This document shows positions 32,692-40,793 of a DNA stretch of 64,000 nt, piece by piece. Positions within the stretch are counted from its first letter, which is position 1; each line of letters starts with the position of its first letter. The notes under the pieces were generated by a model that was given only the letters and a program-made list of their open reading frames with translations, had not been told where the DNA came from and searched no databases. The stretch comes from Roseomonas populi (lineage in GTDB: Bacteria; Pseudomonadota; Alphaproteobacteria; Acetobacterales; Acetobacteraceae): positions 62,001 through 126,000 of the forward strand of contig NZ_JANJOU010000001.1 of the NCBI RefSeq assembly GCF_024594815.1, given 5' to 3'. Both the position numbers and the translations under genes were made by a program.

Positions 32692-32726
32692 ATAAGCGAT
32701 TCCTATGAATTCTGGAATAGAACTAT
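32692..32726. promoter_or_regulatory. Possible OxyR operator upstream of oxyR
   Basis: The AT-rich leader contains ATAA-N7-CTAT (32692-32706), which matches half of the OxyR consensus ATAG-N7-CTAT, then ATAG-N2-CTAT (32717-32726). The spacing of the second half does not fit the classical four-site pattern, so only partial support exists. Autoregulation is usual for oxyR. Confidence 0.4.
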
Positions 32727-32792
32727 ATTGGTCATTATCTCCCTCATGCGTGATCTTCGCGCCGTGGCCAGCCGGCAAGAAGGGAGATCACC

Positions 32793-32933
32793 GTGCGTAA
32801 GGACATCGACGAAGGACACGCGGCGCCAACGCGGCGGAACACCGGACGTCGGCGCAAGGCGATGACCCCGGCCGGCCGCGCGGCGCTTCGATTGCTGATC
32901 CAGCTCGTCGCGGCACGCCGGACGGAGGGCTGA
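32793..32933 (+). CDS. Small basic protein, 46 residues, divergent from oxyR
   Basis: A GTG start with the ribosome site AAGGGAG seven bases upstream opens a 46-residue frame rich in Arg and Ala (TPAGRAALRLLIQLVAARR in the C-terminal half, likely a helix). It is divergent from oxyR with a 110-bp gap. I do not recognise it. The ribosome site is the main support; codon evidence is weak at this length, so it may be spurious. Confidence 0.35.
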   Translation: MRKDIDEGHAAPTRRNTGRRRKAMTPAGRAALRLLIQLVAARRTEG

Positions 32934-33136
32934 CCTCGCCCTTCGCGATGCCCTTCCCGAGGTTGAGGCCCGCGCGACGGCAAACCCAGTCGTTCCGGAT
33001 GCCTGCCGTAACTGCCGCGCGGCGGGAGGACCCGTCGGGCTGAACCTGTCTCCATGCCGGCCTAACCGGGGTTAAGACGGCGAAACCCCTCCTATCCTGA
33101 TGCGCTGGCCGGGGATCGGAACAGCGCGGACGAACC

Positions 33137-34462
33137 ATGCCAGCCCACGCCACCACGCGTTCTTCGTCCCTCCCCCGGGCCAGCTTGCGGGAGACGCTCA
33201 CCTTCCTCTCCGGCGTGGTGCTGCCGCTGCTCGGCAAGGGCGTGATCCTGCGCCGCCCTCCGGCGGTGGACCTGGCGCAGCGGCTGAAGTTGGACAAGCG
33301 CGCCGTCGGCATCGTGCAACGCCTGCGGGACCGCCACGGCCCGGGCCCCCTGCTGCTGCCCGTGCCCCTGCATCCCTACGCGCTGGTCCTCTCGGCGGAT
33401 CATGCCAGCCGCATCCTCGCGGCCGCCCCCACGCCCTTCACCCCGGCGAGCGACGAGAAGCGCTCCGCCCTCAACCATTTCGAGCCGCACGGCCTGCTCA
33501 TCTCCGGCGAGCGCGGGCGCGCCCTGCGGCGCCCCTTCAACGAGGCGGTCCTGGAGACGCCCTGCCCGCTGCACCACCTCGCGCCGCGCTTCATCGCCGT
33601 GGTGGAGGAGGAGGCCGCTGCCCTGGCCGATGAGGCGAAGGCGGCCGGCGAGCTGGACTGGCCTCGCTTCGCCGCCGCCTGGTGGCGCATGGGTCGGCGC
33701 GTCATGTTCGGGGACGAGGCGCGGGAGGACCACGCGCTTACGGACATGCTGGCCCGTCTGCGGGCTGACGCGAACTGGGCCTTCCTGTTCCCCCGCCGCC
33801 GGCGCCTGCGCGCGCGGTTCGAGGAGCGGCTGGCCACGCATCTCGACCGGGCGGAGCCGGGCAGCATCGCCGAGGTGATCGCGCGCATGCCGGCTCAACC
33901 GGGCACGGACCCGCTGCATCAGGTGCCGCAATGGCTCTTCGCGCTGGACGGCCCGGCCCGAGCCACCTTCCGCACCCTCGCGGTGCTCGGCACGCATCCG
34001 GTGGCGCGGGATCGGGCGATGCAGGAGATCGCGGACGGAAAGCCGGACTTGCCCTACCTGCGGGCCTGCATCCTCGACACGCTGCGCCTCTGGCCCACCA
34101 CGCCCGTGATCCTGCGCCAGGCGACGGAGGACGTTGCCTGTGAGGGCGGCACCATCGCCAGGGGCACGGGAGTCATCATCTACGCCCCCTTCCTGCACCG
34201 CGACGCCGCGCGCCTGCCCCAGGCCGACCGCTTCGCGCCCGAACCCTGGCTGGAGGGCACGCCGGAGCGGGCCGGGCTGGTCCCCTTCAGCGACGGCCCG
34301 GCCCGCTGCCCTGGCCGCCACCTCGCGCTGACCCTTTCCAGCGCCCTCCTGGCGGCGCTGCTGCGGCGGGGCTTCGCGCCGAAGGACCTGGAAGGCGTTG
34401 GCCCCGATCAGCCCCTGCCCGCAACGCTGAGCGCCTACGGGCTGCGCTTCAGCCCGAGGTGA
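33137..34462 (+). CDS. Cytochrome P450 with altered ExxR motif
   Basis: The 441-residue product has the P450 heme-thiolate loop PFSDGPARCPGRH, with the axial ligand C391, and the PERF-like region DRFAPEPW. The K-helix motif reads D314-T-L-R317 where almost all P450s have Glu-x-x-Arg, and the arginine at the second conserved position of the Cys loop is shifted by one residue. The I-helix region LFALDGPARATFR also departs from the common AGxxT. It has no membrane anchor or ferredoxin partner nearby, so the substrate and reductase are unknown. It ends directly against the convergent deacylase gene. Confidence 0.85.
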   Translation: MPAHATTRSSSLPRASLRETLTFLSGVVLPLLGKGVILRRPPAVDLAQRLKLDKRAVGIVQRLRDRHGPGPLLLPVPLHPYALVLSADHASRILAAAPTPFTPASDEKRSALNHFEPHGLLISGERGRALRRPFNEAVLETPCPLHHLAPRFIAVVEEEAAALADEAKAAGELDWPRFAAAWWRMGRRVMFGDEAREDHALTDMLARLRADANWAFLFPRRRRLRARFEERLATHLDRAEPGSIAEVIARMPAQPGTDPLHQVPQWLFALDGPARATFRTLAVLGTHPVARDRAMQEIADGKPDLPYLRACILDTLRLWPTTPVILRQATEDVACEGGTIARGTGVIIYAPFLHRDAARLPQADRFAPEPWLEGTPERAGLVPFSDGPARCPGRHLALTLSSALLAALLRRGFAPKDLEGVGPDQPLPATLSAYGLRFSPR

Positions 34463-35914
34463 TCAGCGATTCCGCGTCACCAGCCGCCCCGGCTTCTCCC
34501 CCGTCGCGCCTATCGCGGCGACGTAGGTGGGAAGGCCGTTGCACCACACCTCCTCGATCCCCTCGCTGAGCTGCTTGGGGTTCTCGAAGGTGGCGCGGTC
34601 GCGCACGGTGTGCGGATCGAAGAGGACGATATCGGCGTAGGCGCCCTCTCGCAGCACGCCGCGATCCACCATGCCGAAGGTCTCGGCCGCCTTGCCCGTC
34701 ATCTTGTGGACGGCGGTCTCCAGGCTGAACAGGCGTACGTCGCGCACGTAGTGGCCGAGTACGCGCGGGAAGGTGCCCCAGAGGCGGGGATGCGGGTGCG
34801 CGTCGTGCGGGATGCCGTCCGAGCCGATGATGGACATGGGGTGCGCCATGATCCGGCGCACATCCTCCTCGTCCATCTGCCAGGTCACCTGCCCCGCCGG
34901 CAGCAGCCGCGCGGCGGCGGACCTGATGTCCGTGTTCCAGCCGCGCGCGATGTCCTTGATGTACTTCCCCGCCATCTCCGGGTGCGGGATCGACCAGGTG
35001 ACCATCGTCTCCACGTCGTCCCGCAGCTTGTCCGGCATCAGCACCGTGGAGCCGGCGGGATAAGGATAGACGTCGTAGCTCACGGCCTGCGTGCGCGCGA
35101 ACTCCGCGATCAGCGGCAGCGTCTGAGTGGAGCGCCCGTAGTTCTCGGGCATGGAGCACTTGTGGTGGCTGATATGGACGGAGATGCCGGCGCGCTTGCC
35201 GATCTTCGCCGTCTCCTCGATGGAGCCGAGGATGCGGTCCGCCTCGTCGCGCATGTGGGTGCAGTAGAGGCCGCCGAAGGGCCGGATCGCCTCCGCCACC
35301 GCGATCACCTCCTCTGTCGTCGCCTGCGCGTTGGGCGGGTAGTAGAGGCCGGTGGAGAAGCCGCTCGCCCCCTCTCCCATGGATTGCTTCACCAAGTCGT
35401 GCATCCGCGCGATCTCGGCGTCCTTCGCCTGGCGGTACACGTCGTTGTTCATGGTGCGGGCGCGCAGCGTCTGGTGGCCGACGAAGGCGTAGGTGTTCAC
35501 CTCGCTGCCCTGCGTCTTCAGGGCGTGCGCGTAGTCGCCGAAGCTCTCGAAGGTGTACCAGCTCTCCTCGCCCAGCAGGTCCAGCGGGGGCACGGGGCGC
35601 GTGGTGAAGCGCGCGGGCGCGAGGCTGACGCCGCAGTTCCCGACGACGACCGTCGTCACGCCCTGGCTGGTCTTGCAGGTCGTGCACTCCGGGCCGCAGA
35701 GCACGGCGCGGTCGTCATGCGTGTGGCTGTCGATGAAGCCCGGCGCCACGGCCTTGCCCGTGGCGATCACCTCCCGGTCCGCCGTGGCGCCGCCGAGGTC
35801 GCCCAGGCCCACGATGCGGTCGCCCCGCAAACCGACATCCCCCACACGCCGCGGCGCGCCCGTGCCGTCAAAGAGGGTGGCGTCGCGGATGATCGTGTCG
35901 CAGCGCAGGGCCAT
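34463..35914 (-). CDS. N-acyl-D-amino-acid deacylase family amidohydrolase
   Basis: This zinc amidohydrolase of 483 residues has the metal-binding GFIDSHTHDDRAVL near residue 60, the D-aminoacylase block CTTCKTSQGVTTVVVGNCG with the metal-bridging Cys, and SIIGSDGIPHDAHPHPRLW in the C-terminal third, which holds the catalytic Asp. Family members release D-amino acids from N-acyl forms; some act on other cyclic or acyl amines. It is alone on its strand and divergent from the FUSC gene by 106 bp. Confidence 0.88.
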   Translation of the reverse strand: MALRCDTIIRDATLFDGTGAPRRVGDVGLRGDRIVGLGDLGGATADREVIATGKAVAPGFIDSHTHDDRAVLCGPECTTCKTSQGVTTVVVGNCGVSLAPARFTTRPVPPLDLLGEESWYTFESFGDYAHALKTQGSEVNTYAFVGHQTLRARTMNNDVYRQAKDAEIARMHDLVKQSMGEGASGFSTGLYYPPNAQATTEEVIAVAEAIRPFGGLYCTHMRDEADRILGSIEETAKIGKRAGISVHISHHKCSMPENYGRSTQTLPLIAEFARTQAVSYDVYPYPAGSTVLMPDKLRDDVETMVTWSIPHPEMAGKYIKDIARGWNTDIRSAAARLLPAGQVTWQMDEEDVRRIMAHPMSIIGSDGIPHDAHPHPRLWGTFPRVLGHYVRDVRLFSLETAVHKMTGKAAETFGMVDRGVLREGAYADIVLFDPHTVRDRATFENPKQLSEGIEEVWCNGLPTYVAAIGATGEKPGRLVTRNR

Positions 35915-36020
35915 GCGGGCACCGTGTCCTGTCGGGTGGAATGGGGGCGATCATGATCCCCCGCGAAAGCTTTATCCAGAGCCGCTGGACCCTGCCGGGC
36001 CGGTGGCGCAGCCTGCCCGC

Positions 36021-36578
36021 ATGACAGGCAAGGAGGAAAGGCAGGCCGCCGCGCTTCCCGGGCGCATCGACCGCCTGGGCGACCGGCTGGCACGGCTGAG
36101 CAAGACCCTGCCGGCCACGGACCGCCTGCGTGGCGGGCTGCGCCAGGCGGCACTTTCCGCAGCGGGTGCGGCGATCGCCTACCTGCCCACCCAGGCCCTG
36201 AGCCTGCGGGAGGGCTTCTGGGGCGCCATCACCGCCATCGCGGTGGTGCAGAACGAGTGGGGCGCGGCGCGGGGCGCCGGACGGGACCAGTTCCTGGGCG
36301 CCAGCATCGGCGGCGTGGTAGGCGTGGCCGTGGTGCTGACGGTCGGGCAGGAATTCGTGAGCTACCTGCTGGCCGTCGTGCTGGCAGTGATCGTCTGCTG
36401 GCTGGCCAACGTCGCCTCGGCCAGCCGGCTGTCGGCCATCACGGCCACCATCATCCTGCTGGTGCCGCACACCGGCACGCCGGCGCACATGCTCTTCTCC
36501 CGCGTCACCGAGGTGGGCTGGGGCGCGCTGGTCGGGGTGACACTGGCCTGGGCGGCGACCCGGCTGGAGAAGCGCTGA
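36021..36578 (+). CDS. FUSC-family membrane protein
   Basis: The product, 185 residues, has a basic cytoplasmic N-terminus (about 1-42) and then about five hydrophobic segments (about 42-180), with REGFWGAITAIAVVQ in the second, the pattern of the FUSC (aromatic-acid exporter/YccC-like) membrane domain. It lacks the long cytosolic half of AaeB-type exporters. The role is unknown. The ATG at 36021 is used; the frame to 35553 runs back across the divergent deacylase gene. Confidence 0.75.
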   Translation: MTGKEERQAAALPGRIDRLGDRLARLSKTLPATDRLRGGLRQAALSAAGAAIAYLPTQALSLREGFWGAITAIAVVQNEWGAARGAGRDQFLGASIGGVVGVAVVLTVGQEFVSYLLAVVLAVIVCWLANVASASRLSAITATIILLVPHTGTPAHMLFSRVTEVGWGALVGVTLAWAATRLEKR

Positions 36579-36673
36579 ACCGGGCGCGGCAACCCCGCGC
36601 CGCCGAGGGCCGTTCCCGCCGGCACACCCGGTCAGGACCCGCCCATGCCCCTCCCCCGCCCAGGCGCCACCGC

Positions 36674-37690
36674 ATGACGCCCGCCGAGGCACGGGCCGCC
36701 TTCGAAGCCGCCCTGCGCCGCTTCGATCCCGCCCGCCCGCCCCTGGTCCTCTGCCACCACGACGCGGACGGGCTGGCGGCCGGGGCCATCCTGGCCCGTG
36801 CCCTGCCCGGCGCCGCGGCGCGCGTGATCGGCCGGGGAGAGGGTGCCTGGACGGAGGAGACGGCGGCGGAGGTCCGGGCCCGCGACCCGGGCGGCCTCCT
36901 CGTCGCCGACCTCGGCACGCGGGCGGAAGCGGTGCTGCCCGGCCTGCCGACCGCCGTGCTGGATCACCACGTGCCCATCTCGGGCACGACCGGGGCCGCC
37001 GAAGACGTAACCGTCATCGCCGGCCACGATACGGAGCCGCAGCCCTCCTCCGCCCTCATCGCCCACTGGTGCGTGGGCGGGGAGGATCCCTGGCTGGCCG
37101 CCATCGGCATCCTCGGCGATTTCGGCGACAAGGCTCCCTTCCCAGAGCTGGCGGATGCCCGCAAGCGCCACGGGATTGGCGTGCTGAAGGAAGCCGTGGC
37201 CCTGCTGAACGCGCCGCGCCGTGCAGCATCGGGCGACGCCTCCCCCGCCCTCGCCCTGCTGCTGCGCGCGGCCAGTCCGCGCGAGGTGATCGACGGTTCC
37301 CAGCCGGAAACCGCGATCCTGGCCGCGGCGCGGGAGGAGGTTCGCGCGGCGCTGGACGCTGCCCGGCGCACGCCGCCGAAAGTGGTGGGCGAGGTCGCGC
37401 TGATCCGCATCCACACGCCCTGCCAGGTGCATCCCCTGGTCGCGCAGTCCTGGGTTTCCAGGCTGCGCGGGAAGGTCGTGATCTGCGCCAACACCGGCTA
37501 CCGCGAGGGCTGGGTCCACTTCGCCGCCCGTTCGTCGGATGGCCGCGACCTGATCGCCTTCCTGCGGGAGCGCGCGCCGGAGAACGCCGGCGAGAACTTC
37601 GCCCAGGGCCATGCCCGCGCCACCGGCGGGATGCTGCCGCCCGAGGCCTGGGCGGACTTCCTGCGCCGCCTGGATTTCCCGCCGGGCTGA
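36674..37690 (+). CDS. DHH-family phosphoesterase
   Basis: The 338-residue product has the DHH metal motifs LCHHDADGLAAG (about 27-38) and VLDHHVPISG (about 97), with GILGDFGDKAP in the middle, followed by a DHHA1-like C-terminal domain ending near HARATGGMLP. DHH proteins include RecJ exonucleases and c-di-AMP or oligoribonucleotide phosphodiesterases. This one lacks the long RecJ insertions, so it is likelier to act on small nucleotides or short RNA. It begins 95 bp after the FUSC gene on the same strand and may share its transcript. Confidence 0.82.
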   Translation: MTPAEARAAFEAALRRFDPARPPLVLCHHDADGLAAGAILARALPGAAARVIGRGEGAWTEETAAEVRARDPGGLLVADLGTRAEAVLPGLPTAVLDHHVPISGTTGAAEDVTVIAGHDTEPQPSSALIAHWCVGGEDPWLAAIGILGDFGDKAPFPELADARKRHGIGVLKEAVALLNAPRRAASGDASPALALLLRAASPREVIDGSQPETAILAAAREEVRAALDAARRTPPKVVGEVALIRIHTPCQVHPLVAQSWVSRLRGKVVICANTGYREGWVHFAARSSDGRDLIAFLRERAPENAGENFAQGHARATGGMLPPEAWADFLRRLDFPPG

Positions 37691-37992
37691 ACTCTGCCGG
37701 GTTGATCTCCGAGCCGCCGCGGCGCGCGGCCGGCAATGTGCCGGCCGTGCGCCCGTTTGGGGCATTCCAGGGAGGGGAAGCCCTGCTTCCCTTCCTAGAC
37801 CGCTCATCCCCACCAACTCCCCGTCCCCTGACGCCTTCCGTCCAGTGTCACCGTCACTGGCCGACGTGTCTCAGTAACTGGAAGGGAGGGGGTGCGATCC
37901 TTGCTGCGCTCACGGCAGCCAGGCGGGAGCTGCGGGAACGGCATCTCCCGGCAGGCCCCATGGCGTGGATAGAGGATGAACCCCGGAGCCGA
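37691..37992. other. 302-bp gap between convergent DHH and small secreted protein genes
   Basis: Besides the terminator hairpin (37722-37752), there is a 6-bp inverted repeat CCAGTG...CACTGG (37842-37860). I see no gene here. Confidence 0.6.
37722..37752 (+). terminator. Hairpin after the DHH gene
   Basis: A 14-bp stem (37722-37735 with 37739-37752) with one mismatch and a 3-nt loop starts 31 nt after the DHH stop codon, followed by a short T-rich GTTTGG. Likely the transcription terminator. Confidence 0.6.
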
Positions 37993-38259
37993 TCAGGCGC
38001 CCTGGCCGCCGCCACCCGTCGCGCCGCTGCGCTCCAGCAGCGTCATCCCGCCGGAGCTGCCGCCCTGAAGGACTGCGGGGCCGGTGCTGCGCTCCACGGC
38101 AGTGGTGCCGGGCAGGACGCTGGTGAAGGCCGGGTTGGGCTCGGCACCAGCCGCCCCCTGCATCTGCGACTGCATGGCGTGAGCGGCGGAAGCCAGTAAC
38201 GGCGCCACGAGGGCTGCGGCAGCGATGAGGCGGACGCGGGTGACGGCCTTGGAAGTCAT
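37993..38259 (-). CDS. Small exported protein of unknown function
   Basis: The 88-residue product starts at the ATG at 38259 behind an AGGAGAG ribosome site. Residues 1-28 are a Sec signal peptide (basic start, then ALVAPLLASAAHA). The mature part of about 60 residues is rich in Gly, Ser and Thr with no cysteine, so it may be a disordered periplasmic or secreted peptide. I recognise no family. The frame upstream to 38424 is rejected because the signal peptide marks the start. The 399 bp upstream hold its promoter. Confidence 0.7.
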   Translation of the reverse strand: MTSKAVTRVRLIAAAALVAPLLASAAHAMQSQMQGAAGAEPNPAFTSVLPGTTAVERSTGPAVLQGGSSGGMTLLERSGATGGGGQGA

Positions 38260-38658
38260 GAATCTCTCCTGGTATCTGGCAGTGCCGGAATGGCGCCGCC
38301 GCCCGCGAATTGAGGTGGCCGCCACATTTCCGCCAGATGGACAAAATTTCATTACGCCGATAGCGAACCTGAATAGGTAACGGCGGTTACGCCGAACGCC
38401 GCGCGCTTTGAATCCAAGTGTCACAGAAGGGGCGGTGGCGGGGCTATACCATTCAGCTTCCTGACTACTTCACGCGCATGCGGGATGCTGAACCGAGTAT
38501 CCGCCATGTATCGGGATGCGGCATCGCGTAACTGGGATCGGCTCTCGTCATTCACATCACGAATTTAGGAGCAGGCCTCGCCGGCCTGACGAGGCGCCGC
38601 GCGCAGGTTGCCCCGGGATCGAAAAGCCCGAAGCGGCAGGTGCGCTGACCGCTTCGCC
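38260..38658. other. 399-bp gap with AT-rich promoter region
   Basis: It lies upstream of the small exported protein and downstream of the YaiI-type gene. Seen: inverted repeat GTAAC-N4-GTTAC (38377-38390), direct repeats TTACGCCGA (38352-38360 and 38387-38395), and a 6-bp hairpin (38575-38580 with 38590-38595) about 65 nt after the YaiI-type stop. The AT-richer 38335-38390 is a likely promoter. No gene seen. Confidence 0.5.
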
Positions 38659-39132
38659 TCAGTCCGAGAAGAAGTCCGGCAACGGCCTGGGCTGCGCCGA
38701 GGCCGGGCGGCGGGCCTGCTGCACCGTCCGCTCCAGAGCCTCCAGGAAGAGGGAGCGGTTCCGGTTGGTGAAGCCGGCGTGCCGCGTCTCCATCCCCGTC
38801 TCGCGCAGGTGGCGGGAAATCTCCCGCCCGGCCATCGCGCTGCCGATGTTCTCCGAATCCCACACGCGTCCGGCGGGCGCCACGGCCAGGGCGCCCTTCG
38901 CGAGGCAGCGCGAGGCCAGGGGAATATCGGCCGTCACGCAGATGTCGTTCGGGCCGATCGCCTCCACGATCCAGTCGTCGGCCGCATCCGCGCCCTCCTC
39001 CACGATCACGCGGCGGACACCCTCGGGCAGCCGCACCCCGCGCGACCCGTTGGAGACGACGGTGACGGGCAGGGACAATCGGCCCGCCACGCGGAAGACC
39101 TCGTCGCGGACGGGGCAGGCATCCCCGTCCAC
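38659..39132 (-). CDS. YaiI/YqxD-family protein (DUF188)
   Basis: The family is a PIN-like fold of unknown function, and this product of about 157 residues has its motifs DGDACPVRDEVFRVA, ICVTADIPLASRCLAKGA, and the C-terminal FLEALER. The GTG at 39132 is the only standard start in frame, but family members have about five more residues before the first conserved Asp (xxIxVDADACP). A CTG at 39153, whose CTGA overlaps the hyuB stop codon, would restore these (SAPHIFVDGD). It is the last gene of the SDR-hyuA-hyuB run. Confidence 0.82.
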   Translation of the reverse strand: MDGDACPVRDEVFRVAGRLSLPVTVVSNGSRGVRLPEGVRRVIVEEGADAADDWIVEAIGPNDICVTADIPLASRCLAKGALAVAPAGRVWDSENIGSAMAGREISRHLRETGMETRHAGFTNRNRSLFLEALERTVQQARRPASAQPRPLPDFFSD

Positions 39133-39149
39133 GAAGATATGGGGCGCGC

Positions 39150-40793
39150 TCAGACCAGGCCGTCCGCTTCGTCCCGCGCCACAAGCGCAGGATCGCGTTC
39201 CGCCGGGTTCCCCATCCCGCCGCCGCCGGGCAGCAGCAGTCGCAGGCGCTTGCCCTTGGGAACCACCTGGAAACCCTTCGTCCGCAGCAGCGTGCCGTCG
39301 GTCAGTCCGACCCAGCCCGGTGCGCCGTCTCCGCCGCCGTCACGCCCGCGGGGCGGGTTCGCCACGCGGTCGAAGATGGCGTTCACGGCGAACTCGGCGT
39401 CGTTCTTGCCGCCGATCTCCATGACCTGCCCGAGCCCGCCGCGCGTGCGCCCAGCGCCGCCGGAGCCGGGCCGCAGCTCCTTCTTCCAGAAGATCACGGG
39501 GGCGACGTTCTCGGTCGCCTCCACCGGCATGGTCCGCACGCCGGAGGGGAAGGCGGTGCCGTCCAGCCCATCCTGCGCCGGGCGGGCCCCGGTGCCGCCA
39601 GAGTTGAAGGTAATGACCTCGAAATCCGGCAACTCGGCATCCGCGCCGCTGACCTGCCCGCCGCCGCGGAGGGGCGGGTTCCAGAGGCAGGAGGAGCCCT
39701 CCGCCGTCACCCGGTCCGGCACCGCCTGGTGCAGGCAGCCCATCATCAGGTCCGGCAGCAGCTGACCGACGACGTGCCGCACCGCCACGGGATAGGGCCG
39801 CGGCGCGTTCAGGATGCAGCCCTCCGGAATCTCCATGCGGAAGGGCAGCAGCGAGGCCCAGTTGTTCGGAACCTCCGGCGCCACCACGCACTTGATGCCG
39901 AAGCAGGCATAAGCCCGCGTGTAGGCCGCCGGCACGTTGATGCCGCGCCCGGACAGGCCGGAGGTGCCGGCGTAGTCGACGATGATGTTGTCCTCCGACA
40001 CCGTCATGCGCGCCCGGAGCGTGACCGGCGCCTCGTAGCCGTCCGAGCTGATCTGCGCGGAGAACTCGCCGCGCGGCAGCTTCGCGATCTCGGCGAGGGT
40101 GGCGCGGGAGGAGGCCTCGAAGATGGACTCGGCCAGCTCGTCCAGCGAGTTCATGCCGAACTCGTCCATCATCTCCACCAGCCGGCGCGCGCCCGCATCG
40201 TTGCAGGCGCAGAGGGAATAGACATCGCCCTCCAGCTCCGCCGGGGTGCGGGTGCCGGCCCGCAGGATGTCGAAGAAGGTCTCGTTCGCCCGCCCCTGGT
40301 CGAAGCACTTCACGATGGGGATGTAGAGCCCCTCCTCGAACACGGAACGCCCCTCTGGCCCCATGCCCAGCCCGCCCACGTCGATGACATGCGCCGTGTT
40401 GGCGAAAAGGCCGACGATGATGCCGTTGCGGAAGGCGGGCGTGACGACGGTAAGGTCGTGCAGGTGGCCGGTGCCCAGCCAGGGATCGTTGGTGATGTAG
40501 TGGTCCCCGGCCTTCATCGTCTCCGCCGGGAACTTCGCGAGGAAGTGGCCCACGCTCTCCATCATGGAGTTCACGTGCCCTGGCGTGCCCGTGACGGCCT
40601 GCGCCAGCATCCGCCCGCGCAGGTCGAAGATGCCGGCCGAGAGATCGCCCGCCTCCCGCACTGTGGTGCTGAAGGCGGTGCGGATCATGATCTGCGCCTG
40701 CTCCTCCACCACGGCGATCAGGCGGTTCCATTGGATCTGCCGCTGGATAGCGGCGAGGGCATCGCGCGGAGGCGCGTCGGGCGAAGCGTTCAT
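39150..40793 (-). CDS. Hydantoinase B/oxoprolinase family subunit
   Basis: HyuB is one of two subunits of ATP-dependent ring-opening or carboxylating enzymes (N-methylhydantoinase, oxoprolinase, acetophenone carboxylase). The 547-residue product has the conserved STTVREAGDLSAGIFDL and AQAVTGTPGHVNSM, TNDPWLGTGHLHDL, and the C-terminal GGAGRTRGGLGQVMEI, matching HyuB over its full length. It overlaps hyuA by 4 bp (ATGA). Substrate cannot be inferred. Confidence 0.92.
   Translation of the reverse strand: MNASPDAPPRDALAAIQRQIQWNRLIAVVEEQAQIMIRTAFSTTVREAGDLSAGIFDLRGRMLAQAVTGTPGHVNSMMESVGHFLAKFPAETMKAGDHYITNDPWLGTGHLHDLTVVTPAFRNGIIVGLFANTAHVIDVGGLGMGPEGRSVFEEGLYIPIVKCFDQGRANETFFDILRAGTRTPAELEGDVYSLCACNDAGARRLVEMMDEFGMNSLDELAESIFEASSRATLAEIAKLPRGEFSAQISSDGYEAPVTLRARMTVSEDNIIVDYAGTSGLSGRGINVPAAYTRAYACFGIKCVVAPEVPNNWASLLPFRMEIPEGCILNAPRPYPVAVRHVVGQLLPDLMMGCLHQAVPDRVTAEGSSCLWNPPLRGGGQVSGADAELPDFEVITFNSGGTGARPAQDGLDGTAFPSGVRTMPVEATENVAPVIFWKKELRPGSGGAGRTRGGLGQVMEIGGKNDAEFAVNAIFDRVANPPRGRDGGGDGAPGWVGLTDGTLLRTKGFQVVPKGKRLRLLLPGGGGMGNPAERDPALVARDEADGLV

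Larger units (their letters stand above)
32683..33136. other. 454-bp gap between oxyR and the P450 gene
   Basis: The left part (32683-32760) is AT-rich and holds the oxyR promoter and possible operator. A short reading frame (32793-32933) has a ribosome site. From 32934 to 33136 I see only a GC-rich stretch with a short AT-richer patch near 33085-33105 that could be the P450 promoter. Confidence 0.5.

Noticed and set aside
32744-33055. Minus-strand 103-codon frame between oxyR and the P450
   Set aside because: No ribosome site, biased Arg/Pro/Gly composition and overlap with the oxyR promoter.
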